Assembly (NCBI GenBank): GCA_030650395.1
Contig: JAUSDY010000076.1
Location: 1-64,000 of the forward strand
Reading direction: 5' to 3'
Length of the DNA stretch: 64,000 nucleotides
Source of the DNA: Acidobacteriota bacterium
Lineage (GTDB): Bacteria; Acidobacteriota; Vicinamibacteria; Vicinamibacterales; UBA2999
In this document: piece by piece, positions 18,921-25,722 of the stretch
Numbering within the stretch: position 1 is the stretch's first letter
Layout of the letters: the number at the start of each line of letters is the position of its first letter
Notes under the pieces: generated by a model
Database searches by the model: none
What the model saw: only the letters and a program-made list of their open reading frames with translations
Told to the model about the DNA's origin: nothing
Made by a program: the position numbers and the translations under genes

Positions 18921-20104
18921 CCGAGTCGTCTGATGTGGTGATCGTCGGGGGCGGCGTCGTGGGATCCAGCGCGGCGTGGCACCTCAGGCAGGATGGGTTC
19001 ACCGGCCGCATCCTGATCGTCGAGCGCGATCCAACTTACCAGCGCGCGTCGTCGTTTCTCGCCATGGGCGGCATTCGCCAGCAATTCTGCACCCCGGTCA
19101 CCCTGCAGATGGTGCAGTTCAGCGTCAGGCTGTGGAAGACATTCGATCAGCAACTCGGCACGCCCGACACACGCCCGCGCGCGTGGTTCCGGCAACGCGG
19201 TTATCTCTTTCTCGCGAACGCGGCAACGTCGGCGGCGTTGATGAAGCGCTATGAAGAAGAGCGCCGTGCCGGCGCCACCGTGCAGTTGCTCTCGGTCGAT
19301 GAGATCCGTCAGATCGCACCCGACCTGTATCTCGACGATATCCTGTTCGGTGTCCTTGGTCCGGACGACGGGTATGCGAATCCGCGCGAGGTGCTGTTCG
19401 GCTTTCGTCGAAGCGCCGAGGCGGCTGGCGCCGAATACCGTGTCGACGACGTGGTCGGTATCGAGCACGCGGGCGGACGAGTGATCGGCGTGAAGCTCGC
19501 CAGCGGCGGCACGGTATCCACTGCCATCGTCGTCAATGCTGCCGGACCGTGGGCGGGCCGCGTCGCCGCGATGGCGGGCCTGCGCGTGCCCGTCGAGCCA
19601 ATGCGGCAAATGCTGTTTCGGTGCGTGCTGCCTGAACGATGGCCGTACCGGTTCCCGATGCTGATCGATCCCGGCGGCGTGCATTGGCGTCACGACGATC
19701 CGGTTGGGCCACACGACCGCGACGCCATCATCGTTGCGTTCACGAATTGGAACGAACGGACGGGCGAGAACCTCGCGCCAGATGACGCGCGCTGGGCGCG
19801 CGATTTCCATCCCGCGATGGTGCGACGTCTACCTGCGTTGAAAGACGTCACCGAGGTCACGAGCTGGGCCGGCCTCTACGAGATGACACCGGACCATAAC
19901 CCGGTGCTGGGATTTCATCCCGCGCTCGAAGGCCTGATCTTCGCCAACGGCTTCAGCGGACACGGCCTGATGATGTCGCCCGCGACCGGGAAGATCGTCA
20001 GCGAGCTCGTCAGGACGGGCCGCTCCACGATGTTCGATATCGGGATCTTCGCGCCAGACCGCTTCGATCGCGGAGCACTGGTGCATGACGCAGCGACGAT
20101 CTGA
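18917..20104 (+). CDS. FAD-dependent oxidoreductase, D-amino acid/glycine oxidase-like
   Basis: The product is 395 aa of the DAO family. The dinucleotide motif VVIVGGGVVGSSAAWHL lies at residues 7-23, with ERDPTYQRASSF after the second strand. NAAGPWAGRVAAMAG and the C-terminal FANGFSGHGLMMSPATGKI complete the FAD cradle. Members oxidise the C-N bond of amino acids such as sarcosine, proline or glycine. Translational coupling to the APC permease supports an amine or amino acid catabolic pair. The substrate is not determined. The gene ends just before a D-type palindrome at the tail-to-tail junction with pyruvate kinase. Confidence 0.87.
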   Translation: MTESSDVVIVGGGVVGSSAAWHLRQDGFTGRILIVERDPTYQRASSFLAMGGIRQQFCTPVTLQMVQFSVRLWKTFDQQLGTPDTRPRAWFRQRGYLFLANAATSAALMKRYEEERRAGATVQLLSVDEIRQIAPDLYLDDILFGVLGPDDGYANPREVLFGFRRSAEAAGAEYRVDDVVGIEHAGGRVIGVKLASGGTVSTAIVVNAAGPWAGRVAAMAGLRVPVEPMRQMLFRCVLPERWPYRFPMLIDPGGVHWRHDDPVGPHDRDAIIVAFTNWNERTGENLAPDDARWARDFHPAMVRRLPALKDVTEVTSWAGLYEMTPDHNPVLGFHPALEGLIFANGFSGHGLMMSPATGKIVSELVRTGRSTMFDIGIFAPDRFDRGALVHDAATI

Positions 20105-20106
20105 CG

Positions 20107-20186
20107 CAGAGGCGGGTCTTCCGCCTCCGCTAAACTAAAGCTACGGCGGACCACCGTAGCCTGGGCGAAGGTGGTTAGACCCGCCT
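20107..20186. terminator. Family D palindrome arms enclosing a family B hairpin, convergent junction
   Basis: AGAGGCGGGTCT (left) and AGACCCGCCT (right) pair across 45-55 bases. The interior folds as CTACGG/CCGTAG and ACCACC..GGTGGT around GTAGCCTGGGCGAAG, a family B core. The right arm supplies the last codons and TAA stop of the pyruvate kinase gene (RRV, stop). It probably terminates both convergent genes. Confidence 0.7.
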
Positions 20187-21584
20187 GATGCGGACGAAGT
20201 TCGCGCCGCCTTTGTCCAAATCGGCTGACGTGTTAACGAAGACCAGCGTGGCGTTTTCCGGTGCGGCCGATCGTTGGGCGGCGCTTTCGACCACGCGCGT
20301 GATCACCGTTTCGATGTCGCCCGACAGATCGCACACCATCGGCACGACACCGCGCCACAAGCTCAGCCGGCGGGCCACCTCGGCGCGGTCGGTTGCCGCC
20401 AGTATTGGCGCGTGCGGCCGGATCGCCGACAGCCGCTTTGCGGTCTTACCTTCCCGCGTGACCGCGACGATCGCATGCGCCTCGGCCCGATCCGCCAGCA
20501 TGACGGCGGCCTCGCTCAGCGCCCGCATGTGGTTCACCTTCTCCAGGCTGCTGCGCCGATCGATCCACGGCGGCGCCATTGATTCGGCATCGCGGATGAT
20601 CGCGTCGAGCACCTCGACCGAGCGCACCGGATAGAGACCCGTCGCCGTTTCTCCCGACAGCATGATCGCGTCCGCCCCGCCGTCGACCGCGCCGGCGGCG
20701 TCGCTGGCTTCCGCCCGGGTCGGCCGCGGCTCGAGCCGCATCGATTCCAGCACCTGGGTGGCGACGATGGCGGGCACGCCGCGGGCGCGTGCCTTTCTGA
20801 GAATCTCCTTCTGCACGCGCGGGACGCGCTCGAGCGGAATCTCGAGACCGAGATCGCCGCGCGCCACCATCACCGCGTCGCTCGCTTCGATGATCGCGTC
20901 GAGGTGATCGATGGCTTCGGGACGCTCGAGCTTGGCGACGATCGCCACCTTGGGCGATCCGGAATCGACGATCAAGGCGCGGACGCGCGTGATGTCTTCG
21001 GCGGTTTGCACGAAGCTGACCGCGACCAGGTCGACGCCGAGAGCCAGGCCAAACGCGAGGTCGCTGCGGTCCTTGTCGGTCAAGCCCGATTGCAGCGGCA
21101 CGTGGGGGGCGTTGATCCCTTTGTGTTCGCCCAGGTCGCCGCCGTCGAGCACGCGCGTGTGAATTTCCGTGGCGCTGGCCGACTCCACCACCAGCTCGAT
21201 CTTCCCATCGCCCAGCAACAGGTGATCGCCCTTCGACACTTTGGTGGCCAGCTCGGCGTAGGTTGTCGAAACGCGTCCGGCACGGCCGACTTCGTCGCCG
21301 ACCGTGATGACCAGCGCATCGCCGGCGCGCAACGGAATCGGCGTCCCGCCCTCGAGGCGGCCGGTCCGGATCTTCGGCCCGCTCAAGTCCTGCAGGATGG
21401 CGACGTGGCGATCCGCGCGCTTGGCGGCCTCGCGCACCTGGTGAAAGCGGCCGGCGTGATCCGACTGGGTGCCGTGAGAAAAATTGAGGCGGATGATGTC
21501 GACGCCAGCGGCGATCAGCGCGTCGAGCACCGCGGGCTCGCTGCTGGCCGGTCCGACGGTGGCGATGATTTTCGTGTGCCGCAC
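20175..21584 (-). CDS. pyk: Pyruvate kinase
   Basis: The product is 469 aa. N-terminal TKIIATVGPASSE, the Mg/ATP site and the PK signature AIVAKLERPEAIDHLDAII (Lys-Glu pair) are intact, as are VMVARGDLGLEIPLERVPR and MLSGETATGLYPV. The C-terminal allosteric domain ends in FVRIRRV. The enzyme transfers phosphate from phosphoenolpyruvate to ADP at the end of glycolysis. The last three codons and the stop are formed by a copy of the AGGCGGGTCTAA palindrome arm. The gene is followed on the same strand side by no partner; upstream are the response regulator and diguanylate cyclase genes, which read in the same direction but appear unrelated. Confidence 0.95.
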   Translation of the reverse strand: MRHTKIIATVGPASSEPAVLDALIAAGVDIIRLNFSHGTQSDHAGRFHQVREAAKRADRHVAILQDLSGPKIRTGRLEGGTPIPLRAGDALVITVGDEVGRAGRVSTTYAELATKVSKGDHLLLGDGKIELVVESASATEIHTRVLDGGDLGEHKGINAPHVPLQSGLTDKDRSDLAFGLALGVDLVAVSFVQTAEDITRVRALIVDSGSPKVAIVAKLERPEAIDHLDAIIEASDAVMVARGDLGLEIPLERVPRVQKEILRKARARGVPAIVATQVLESMRLEPRPTRAEASDAAGAVDGGADAIMLSGETATGLYPVRSVEVLDAIIRDAESMAPPWIDRRSSLEKVNHMRALSEAAVMLADRAEAHAIVAVTREGKTAKRLSAIRPHAPILAATDRAEVARRLSLWRGVVPMVCDLSGDIETVITRVVESAAQRSAAPENATLVFVNTSADLDKGGANFVRIRRV

Positions 21585-21597
21585 GATTCCAGGTTAT

Positions 21598-22191
21598 TCA
21601 GAAGGCGAGCGCGTTGTCGACGGTGGCGATCAGTAACTCGACGGTGAAGGGCTTCGACAGGAACCTGTCCCTGCCGGGGTGGCGGCTGGAATCGCGCGCA
21701 AAGGCCGACATGAACACCACGCGGATATCCGGGGCGATCTTCCGCGCTTCGGCGGCCAAGTCGTAGCCGTCCATCTCAGGCATGACGATGTCGACGAGCA
21801 GGAGCGAGATGGCTGGGCGGCTGTTGAGCGCGGTGAGAGCCGCCAGCGGACCGACGGCCGTCACCACCTCTCGTCCGCTGCGCATCAGCGCACGCTGGAT
21901 GAACTCGCGCATCCCCGGCTCGTCCTCGACGACCAACACCCGCACCTTCGCCGTCGCCTCACTACCGGCCGGGGCCAGATCGACCGGCGTTGCCAGGAAT
22001 GGAACCGGGACGGCGCCGACCGCGATCGTCTCGGTGCGCCGTTGCTGTCGCACGGCTGTGGCGTGCTCGAGCTCCATCGCACGGACCGTGGCCTGAGCCG
22101 CGCGGGCGCGTACTGTGGCGAACCGCGCCACCGCGATTGCCGTCACCGTGACGGCGCTGAGCACGCCGAGCAGCAGAGGATCGATCCACAT
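21598..22191 (-). CDS. Membrane-anchored response regulator receiver protein
   Basis: The product is 197 aa. An N-terminal hydrophobic helix (LLLGVLSAVTVTAIAVARFA) precedes about 50 linker residues. A complete CheY-like receiver domain follows (residues 80-197), with VLVVEDEPGMREF for the acidic pocket, LLLVDIVMPEMDGYD for the phospho-acceptor Asp and FLSKPF for the conserved Lys. There is no output domain, so it acts by protein contact. It stands five bases from the diguanylate cyclase stop on the same strand and may be co-transcribed with it. A membrane-tethered single receiver is uncommon. No histidine kinase is in the window. Confidence 0.85.
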   Translation of the reverse strand: MWIDPLLLGVLSAVTVTAIAVARFATVRARAAQATVRAMELEHATAVRQQRRTETIAVGAVPVPFLATPVDLAPAGSEATAKVRVLVVEDEPGMREFIQRALMRSGREVVTAVGPLAALTALNSRPAISLLLVDIVMPEMDGYDLAAEARKIAPDIRVVFMSAFARDSSRHPGRDRFLSKPFTVELLIATVDNALAF

Positions 22192-22196
22192 GCCTT

Positions 22197-23402
22197 TTAC
22201 TCGGCCGAGGCCGGAACCGCGCCGGTGCTGATGCGATCGCGTCCGTCGCGTTTCGCCTGGTATAACGCGGCGTCTGCCCGCTCAATCAATGCGGTGATGC
22301 CCAGTTCGTCGCCGCCGGCGGTGACCACGCCGATGCTGAGGGTGACCGGAAAGGTTCGGTCACCCGCCACCATCGCGAGCGTCCGCATCGCCTTCCGGAC
22401 CGACTCGGCCACGTGGAGCGCCCCGTCGAGCGGCGTGTCGGGCAGCACGATCAGGAACTCGTCGCCGCCGTAGCGGCACCGCACGTCCGTGCTCCGCCCC
22501 ACGCGCGACAGCTGCACGCCGACGGCGCGGAGCAAATCGTCGCCGCGCAGGTGGCCCAGCTCGTCGTTGATGGCCTTGAAGTGATCGATGTCGAACATGA
22601 GGATCGACAGCGGTTGCCGCGACCTGCGTGCCAGGCGCAGCTCGCGGTCCAGCGCCTCGAGCCCGTAGCCGCGGTTGACGCAGCCGGTGAGGTGATCGCG
22701 GAAGCCTTGTTCGCGGGTCTCGATCAGTAACTGGACGTTTCTGATGGAAATCGCGATGAGGCCGGCGACGACGCCGAGCGCCTTCCGGTGATTGCCGGCA
22801 ACCGCGGCGCCGTCGTGAATGCCCAGCACGCCCACCACCACGCCGCCCGCGACCATTGGAAAACACAAGCCGTCGGCCACGACCAGGCCCTCGAGGGTGT
22901 TCTCGATCAGGTTGTCGTGGGAAAGCGTGCGATCGGCCATCGCTTCGAGGTCTTCGAGTGGCCGCCCGCGGAGCGCGTTGGTGTCTTGTCCGATTGTTTC
23001 CCAGGTATCGTTTCGGCGTGCCAGCACCCAGAACTCGCGTTCGCCGGTAAAGGTGGGCAGGTGCCGCCACCAGACGTGCTGGAGCGTGGCGAGATCGAGC
23101 GCGTTGGACAAGGCCTGGCCGAACGCGACCAGCCGCTCCAGCTCCGCAGCGCGCAGCCGGGCCTGCGCCGCCTCGGCCGCGACGAACGCCGCCTCGGCCC
23201 TGGAGCGTTGGCGCTTGCGGGCCTCATGAAAAATGAAGACGCCGATGAAGATCGTCAGTGCCGGCAACAGGTCGACGTCGTACCGCTCCTGGATGTCCCC
23301 CGCTGCATCCCACACCACACGCAGTGGCCGCTGAAACACGACAACAGTGCCGGCAATGAGGCCGACGACGAGCGACGCGTCGTTGCGGGTGATAAGGCGC
23401 AA
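22197..23402 (-). CDS. Membrane GAF-GGDEF diguanylate cyclase
   Basis: The product is 401 aa. Two hydrophobic segments at the N-terminus (SLVVGLIAGTVVVFQ; LLPALTIFIGVFIFHE) are followed by a coiled coil (RQRSRAEAAFVAAEAAQARL). A GAF-like domain spans about residues 85-225 and a GGDEF domain the C-terminal 170 residues. The active site YGGDEF is intact, and the allosteric I-site RxxD is present as RSTD five residues before it, so product inhibition by c-di-GMP is expected. DIDHFKAINDELGHLRGD is the metal/substrate motif. It makes c-di-GMP in response to an unknown cytoplasmic signal and lies next to the receiver-domain gene. Confidence 0.92.
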   Translation of the reverse strand: MRLITRNDASLVVGLIAGTVVVFQRPLRVVWDAAGDIQERYDVDLLPALTIFIGVFIFHEARKRQRSRAEAAFVAAEAAQARLRAAELERLVAFGQALSNALDLATLQHVWWRHLPTFTGEREFWVLARRNDTWETIGQDTNALRGRPLEDLEAMADRTLSHDNLIENTLEGLVVADGLCFPMVAGGVVVGVLGIHDGAAVAGNHRKALGVVAGLIAISIRNVQLLIETREQGFRDHLTGCVNRGYGLEALDRELRLARRSRQPLSILMFDIDHFKAINDELGHLRGDDLLRAVGVQLSRVGRSTDVRCRYGGDEFLIVLPDTPLDGALHVAESVRKAMRTLAMVAGDRTFPVTLSIGVVTAGGDELGITALIERADAALYQAKRDGRDRISTGAVPASAE

Positions 23403-23489
23403 GTTGATCCTGACTGAAAGTCCTCAGGCCAGACTACTCAACCTGTAGCGCCGGCAGTGTGCAATCGGGGACAGCCTGCGCTTGCGTCC

Positions 23490-23511
23490 AGGCGGGTCTA
23501 AAGACCCGCCT
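23490..23511. repeat. Family D palindrome AGGCGGGTCT-AA-AGACCCGCCT
   Basis: A perfect 22-base palindrome directly beside the stop codon of the reverse-strand remnant at 23512. Same family as 20107, 53946 and 63190. Confidence 0.85.
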
Positions 23512-23847
23512 CTACATCAGATCGCGCAGCCTGAACCGCCGCGGTCGGCAGGCCGCCGGCCACGCTTCCGTTCCCCGGGTCGCGCCTTCGATGCGCCGCC
23601 AGATCTCATAGCCATCGGTGCCGGCTTCGATGGCGTCGCGGGTCCTGATGTACTGATCGATCGGACGGGCGTAATCCCGGAAATGTTTTTCGTCCACATC
23701 CCAGGTGTAGCCGTAGACCACGTACTTCGGCGGGTGCTGATCGAGCTTCGCGAGAATGCAGGGGTACGCCTCCGGATCCTCGAACAACATGAAATCCACC
23801 CGCGTCGGATTCGATCGGTCGGCCAGAAAGTAGAACCCCGCCCTCAC
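23512..23847 (-). pseudogene. C-terminal remnant of a membrane glycosyltransferase-like protein
   Basis: An ORF of 111 codons opening with GTG and reading FYFLADRSNPTRVDFMLFED, then DQHPPKYVVYGYTWDV. This pattern is seen at the C-terminal soluble end of large membrane glycosyltransferases (PMT/ArnT-like), where a 'residues...NPTR.D' segment precedes 'PPKYVV'. No membrane helices are found upstream in any frame, so the N-terminal several hundred codons are missing. It lies next to another broken gene. The family assignment is tentative; an independent small protein is possible. Confidence 0.45.
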
Positions 23848-23899
23848 CGCGCGCGGCGGCGTTCGCCGTCGACGAGCTCAAACGCGGCAACCTGTAATC

Positions 23900-24178
23900 A
23901 TGGAGCGACCGGTGGATCAGCAGACCTCAGGGATCACGCGCCGCGAAGTCATGCAGCGGGTGCCGGCGTTGCTGGGTGGCGCCGCGCTGGCGGGCGGCGA
24001 CAGCCTGCCTATTCCGAGCCGTCGCAGCAGGTGTTTCGCAACGGCATGCGGCAACTGGACGAGGCCTGCCAGAGAGCGCACAACGTGTCGGGCGATGCGC
24101 TACCTCGAAACGCCGGGTCGTTTCGACCCGTGCGCGCCGCACGCGGCGGGCGACAAGTCCTGGGCGTCGCACGCCTGA
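23900..24178 (+). pseudogene. Degraded gluconate 2-dehydrogenase subunit 3-like gene
   Basis: The first frame starts with a Tat signal (ITRREVMQRVPALLGGAALAGG) and ends with MRYLETPGRFDPCAPHAAGD, the usual C-terminus of this family. The middle conserved piece YSEPSQQVFRNGMRQLDEAC is found in a different frame (frame of the downstream ORF). Intact members are about 180-250 aa, and only about 90 codons remain. So the gene has suffered deletions and frameshifts. The family is the small subunit exported with a GMC flavoprotein dehydrogenase. No GMC partner is present, which agrees with loss of the operon. Confidence 0.7.
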
Positions 24179-24228
24179 CGCGCAGGTGGCAGTCGGTGCT
24201 AATATGCTCGCACTTGGAGGGGAGTCAC

Positions 24229-25404
24229 ATGGCGCTTTCACGTCGCGATTTCGTTCGGAGGCTTGGGGTCGGCGGGGTCGCGGTGGCCTCGGCGTCTCAC
24301 ATCATCGGCTACGGCCGTGAAGAACTATTGGCGTTCACGGGCGACGCCCAAGGGCAGCGCGAGGGCCGGCCGGCTGGCGCCCCCGTCGCCATTCGCCTCA
24401 GTAGCAACGAGAACCTCAGGGGGCCAAGCCCCAAGGTGCTCGAAGTCCTGCGGTCGCACCCGTCGAAGGATCTGGGCCTCGGCTATCCGCCACCCAACGT
24501 CAGCGGGTTTGTGGACGCCTGCGCGGCCATGGACGGCGCGAAACCGAACAACGTCATCATCTCGACCGGTTCGGGCGAAATCCTCACCGCGGCAGTCATG
24601 GCGTACTGCAACGGCGACAAGTCGCTCGTGACAGGTGATCCGTCATACGGGTCCCCGGCCCAGACCGCCCAGCGCATCAAGGCGCCCGTGAAGTTCATCG
24701 CCGTCGATCCGAAGTCGCTGGCGCTCGATCTCGAGGGCATGATCCGCGCCTCGATCGGCGCGGGCCTCGTGTTCCTCTGTAACCCCAACAATCCGACGTC
24801 GACGGTACAAACGTCGGCGGACGTCGAGCAGACCGTGCGCACGATCAAGCAGCGCTCGCCGGAGACCGGCATCCTGATCGACGAAGCGTATCTCGAGTAC
24901 GCGACGAAGCCGGGCGCGTTCACGATGGCGAAGCTGGCGCTCGAACTGCCCGGCGTGTTCATCTCCCGCACCTTCTCCAAGGCGTACGGCATGGCCGGCA
25001 TGCGCCTGGGCTATGCGATTGGCCAGCCCGAGACCGTGAGAAAAGTCGGCAATGCGTGGGGCCTCGGCAGCATCAACGAGCTGCAGGCGGTCGCCGGCAT
25101 CGCGGCGCTGAACGACAAGGCGCACATACAGTGGGAGAAGATGGAGAACAAGCGCGTGCGCGACTGGACGCAGGGGCAGTTCAAGGCGATGGGCTTCGAG
25201 TCGCCGGGCTCCGACACCAACTTCATCTTCGTGAATATTCGACGGCCCGCCGTTGAATTCCGCGATGGCTGCCGCGCGCAGGGCGTTGCTGTCGGCCGCG
25301 ACTTCCCGCCGATGGAGAAAACCTACGCCCGCATCTCGCTCGGCAGAATGGAAGACATGGAGAAGGCGATGGTGGTGTTCAAGAACGTGCTGGGTAAAGC
25401 CTGA
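24229..25404 (+). CDS. Tat-exported PLP aminotransferase, HisC-like
   Basis: The product is 391 aa. MALSRRDFVRRLGVGGVAVASASHIIGYG is a twin-arginine signal, unusual for an aminotransferase but common in this group. The fold-type I PLP site is complete: SSNENLRGPSP, FLCNPNNPTSTV, GILIDEAYLEY and SRTFSKAYGMAGMRLGY, with the Schiff-base Lys in SKAYG. It resembles histidinol-phosphate aminotransferase but, being exported, is more likely to act on another amine or amino acid. The ATG at 24229 has a strong Shine-Dalgarno (GGAGGGGAG) and an extended -10 (TGCTAATAT, 24197-24205) upstream. The track's start at 23482 reads through remnants. No hisB/hisD genes are nearby. Confidence 0.88.
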   Translation: MALSRRDFVRRLGVGGVAVASASHIIGYGREELLAFTGDAQGQREGRPAGAPVAIRLSSNENLRGPSPKVLEVLRSHPSKDLGLGYPPPNVSGFVDACAAMDGAKPNNVIISTGSGEILTAAVMAYCNGDKSLVTGDPSYGSPAQTAQRIKAPVKFIAVDPKSLALDLEGMIRASIGAGLVFLCNPNNPTSTVQTSADVEQTVRTIKQRSPETGILIDEAYLEYATKPGAFTMAKLALELPGVFISRTFSKAYGMAGMRLGYAIGQPETVRKVGNAWGLGSINELQAVAGIAALNDKAHIQWEKMENKRVRDWTQGQFKAMGFESPGSDTNFIFVNIRRPAVEFRDGCRAQGVAVGRDFPPMEKTYARISLGRMEDMEKAMVVFKNVLGKA

Positions 25405-25553
25405 TCAAAGTTGAAAGTTGAAAGTTGAAAGTTCAAAGTTTCGGTTTGAAGTTCAGTTTTAAGTTTGAAGTTACGCGCGCGCTCGTAACTTCGAACTGAA
25501 ACTTTGAACTGAAACTTCCAACTTCCAACTTTCAACTTTCAACTTTCAACTTA
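25405..25553. terminator. Giant hairpin of tandem GTTGAAA / TTTCAAC units
   Basis: Left: repeated GTTGAAA, decaying to GTTCAAAGTTTCG and TTTGAAGTTCAG. Right: mirror copies running through TTTGAACTGAAACTTCC to four TTTCAACTT-type units. The arms are about 65-70 bases each around a short GC-rich centre (GTTACGCGCGCGCTCGTAAC, itself palindromic). It starts one base after the aminotransferase stop. It should form a very long RNA hairpin and block transcription in both directions. Confidence 0.85.
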
Positions 25554-25558
25554 CCAAG

Positions 25559-25660
25559 CTACTGCCCCAAAACGAGCTTGCGCCGGTCGTCGAGTAAGTA
25601 GGCGCGAAGCGCCGCCACGGCCTGCTTGTCGAAACTCTCCGCGACATCGAAGCGCGGCGG
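25559..25660 (-). pseudogene. 3' fragment of a PQQ-cytochrome dehydrogenase paralogue
   Basis: The reverse strand encodes [20 protein letters not shown] followed by LLDDRRKLVLGQ and a TAG stop. The intact dehydrogenase at 27956 ends [32 protein letters not shown]. The protein match is close and the DNA clearly diverged, so this is an old paralogue tail, not a recent duplication. Nothing upstream of it is preserved. Confidence 0.85.
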
Positions 25661-25675
25661 CGTCCAAGTTGTCGC

Positions 25676-25704
25676 TTGAGGCGGGACTTGAGACACGATA
25701 GGAT
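25676..25704 (+). promoter_or_regulatory. Sigma-70-like promoter of the kinase gene
   Basis: TTGAGG, 17 bases, TAGGAT; transcription would start near 25711, 12 bases before the kinase ATG. Confidence 0.5.
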
Positions 25705-25722
25705 TCCCGGGCGCTCAACGAA

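Larger units (their letters stand above)
25554..25722. other. Gap with a gene-tail remnant and the kinase promoter
   Basis: Contains the duplicated dehydrogenase tail (25559-25660) and the promoter at 25676-25704. No other gene is visible; the overlapping reverse ORF 25551-25913 in the track is in a different frame from the remnant. Confidence 0.6.
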
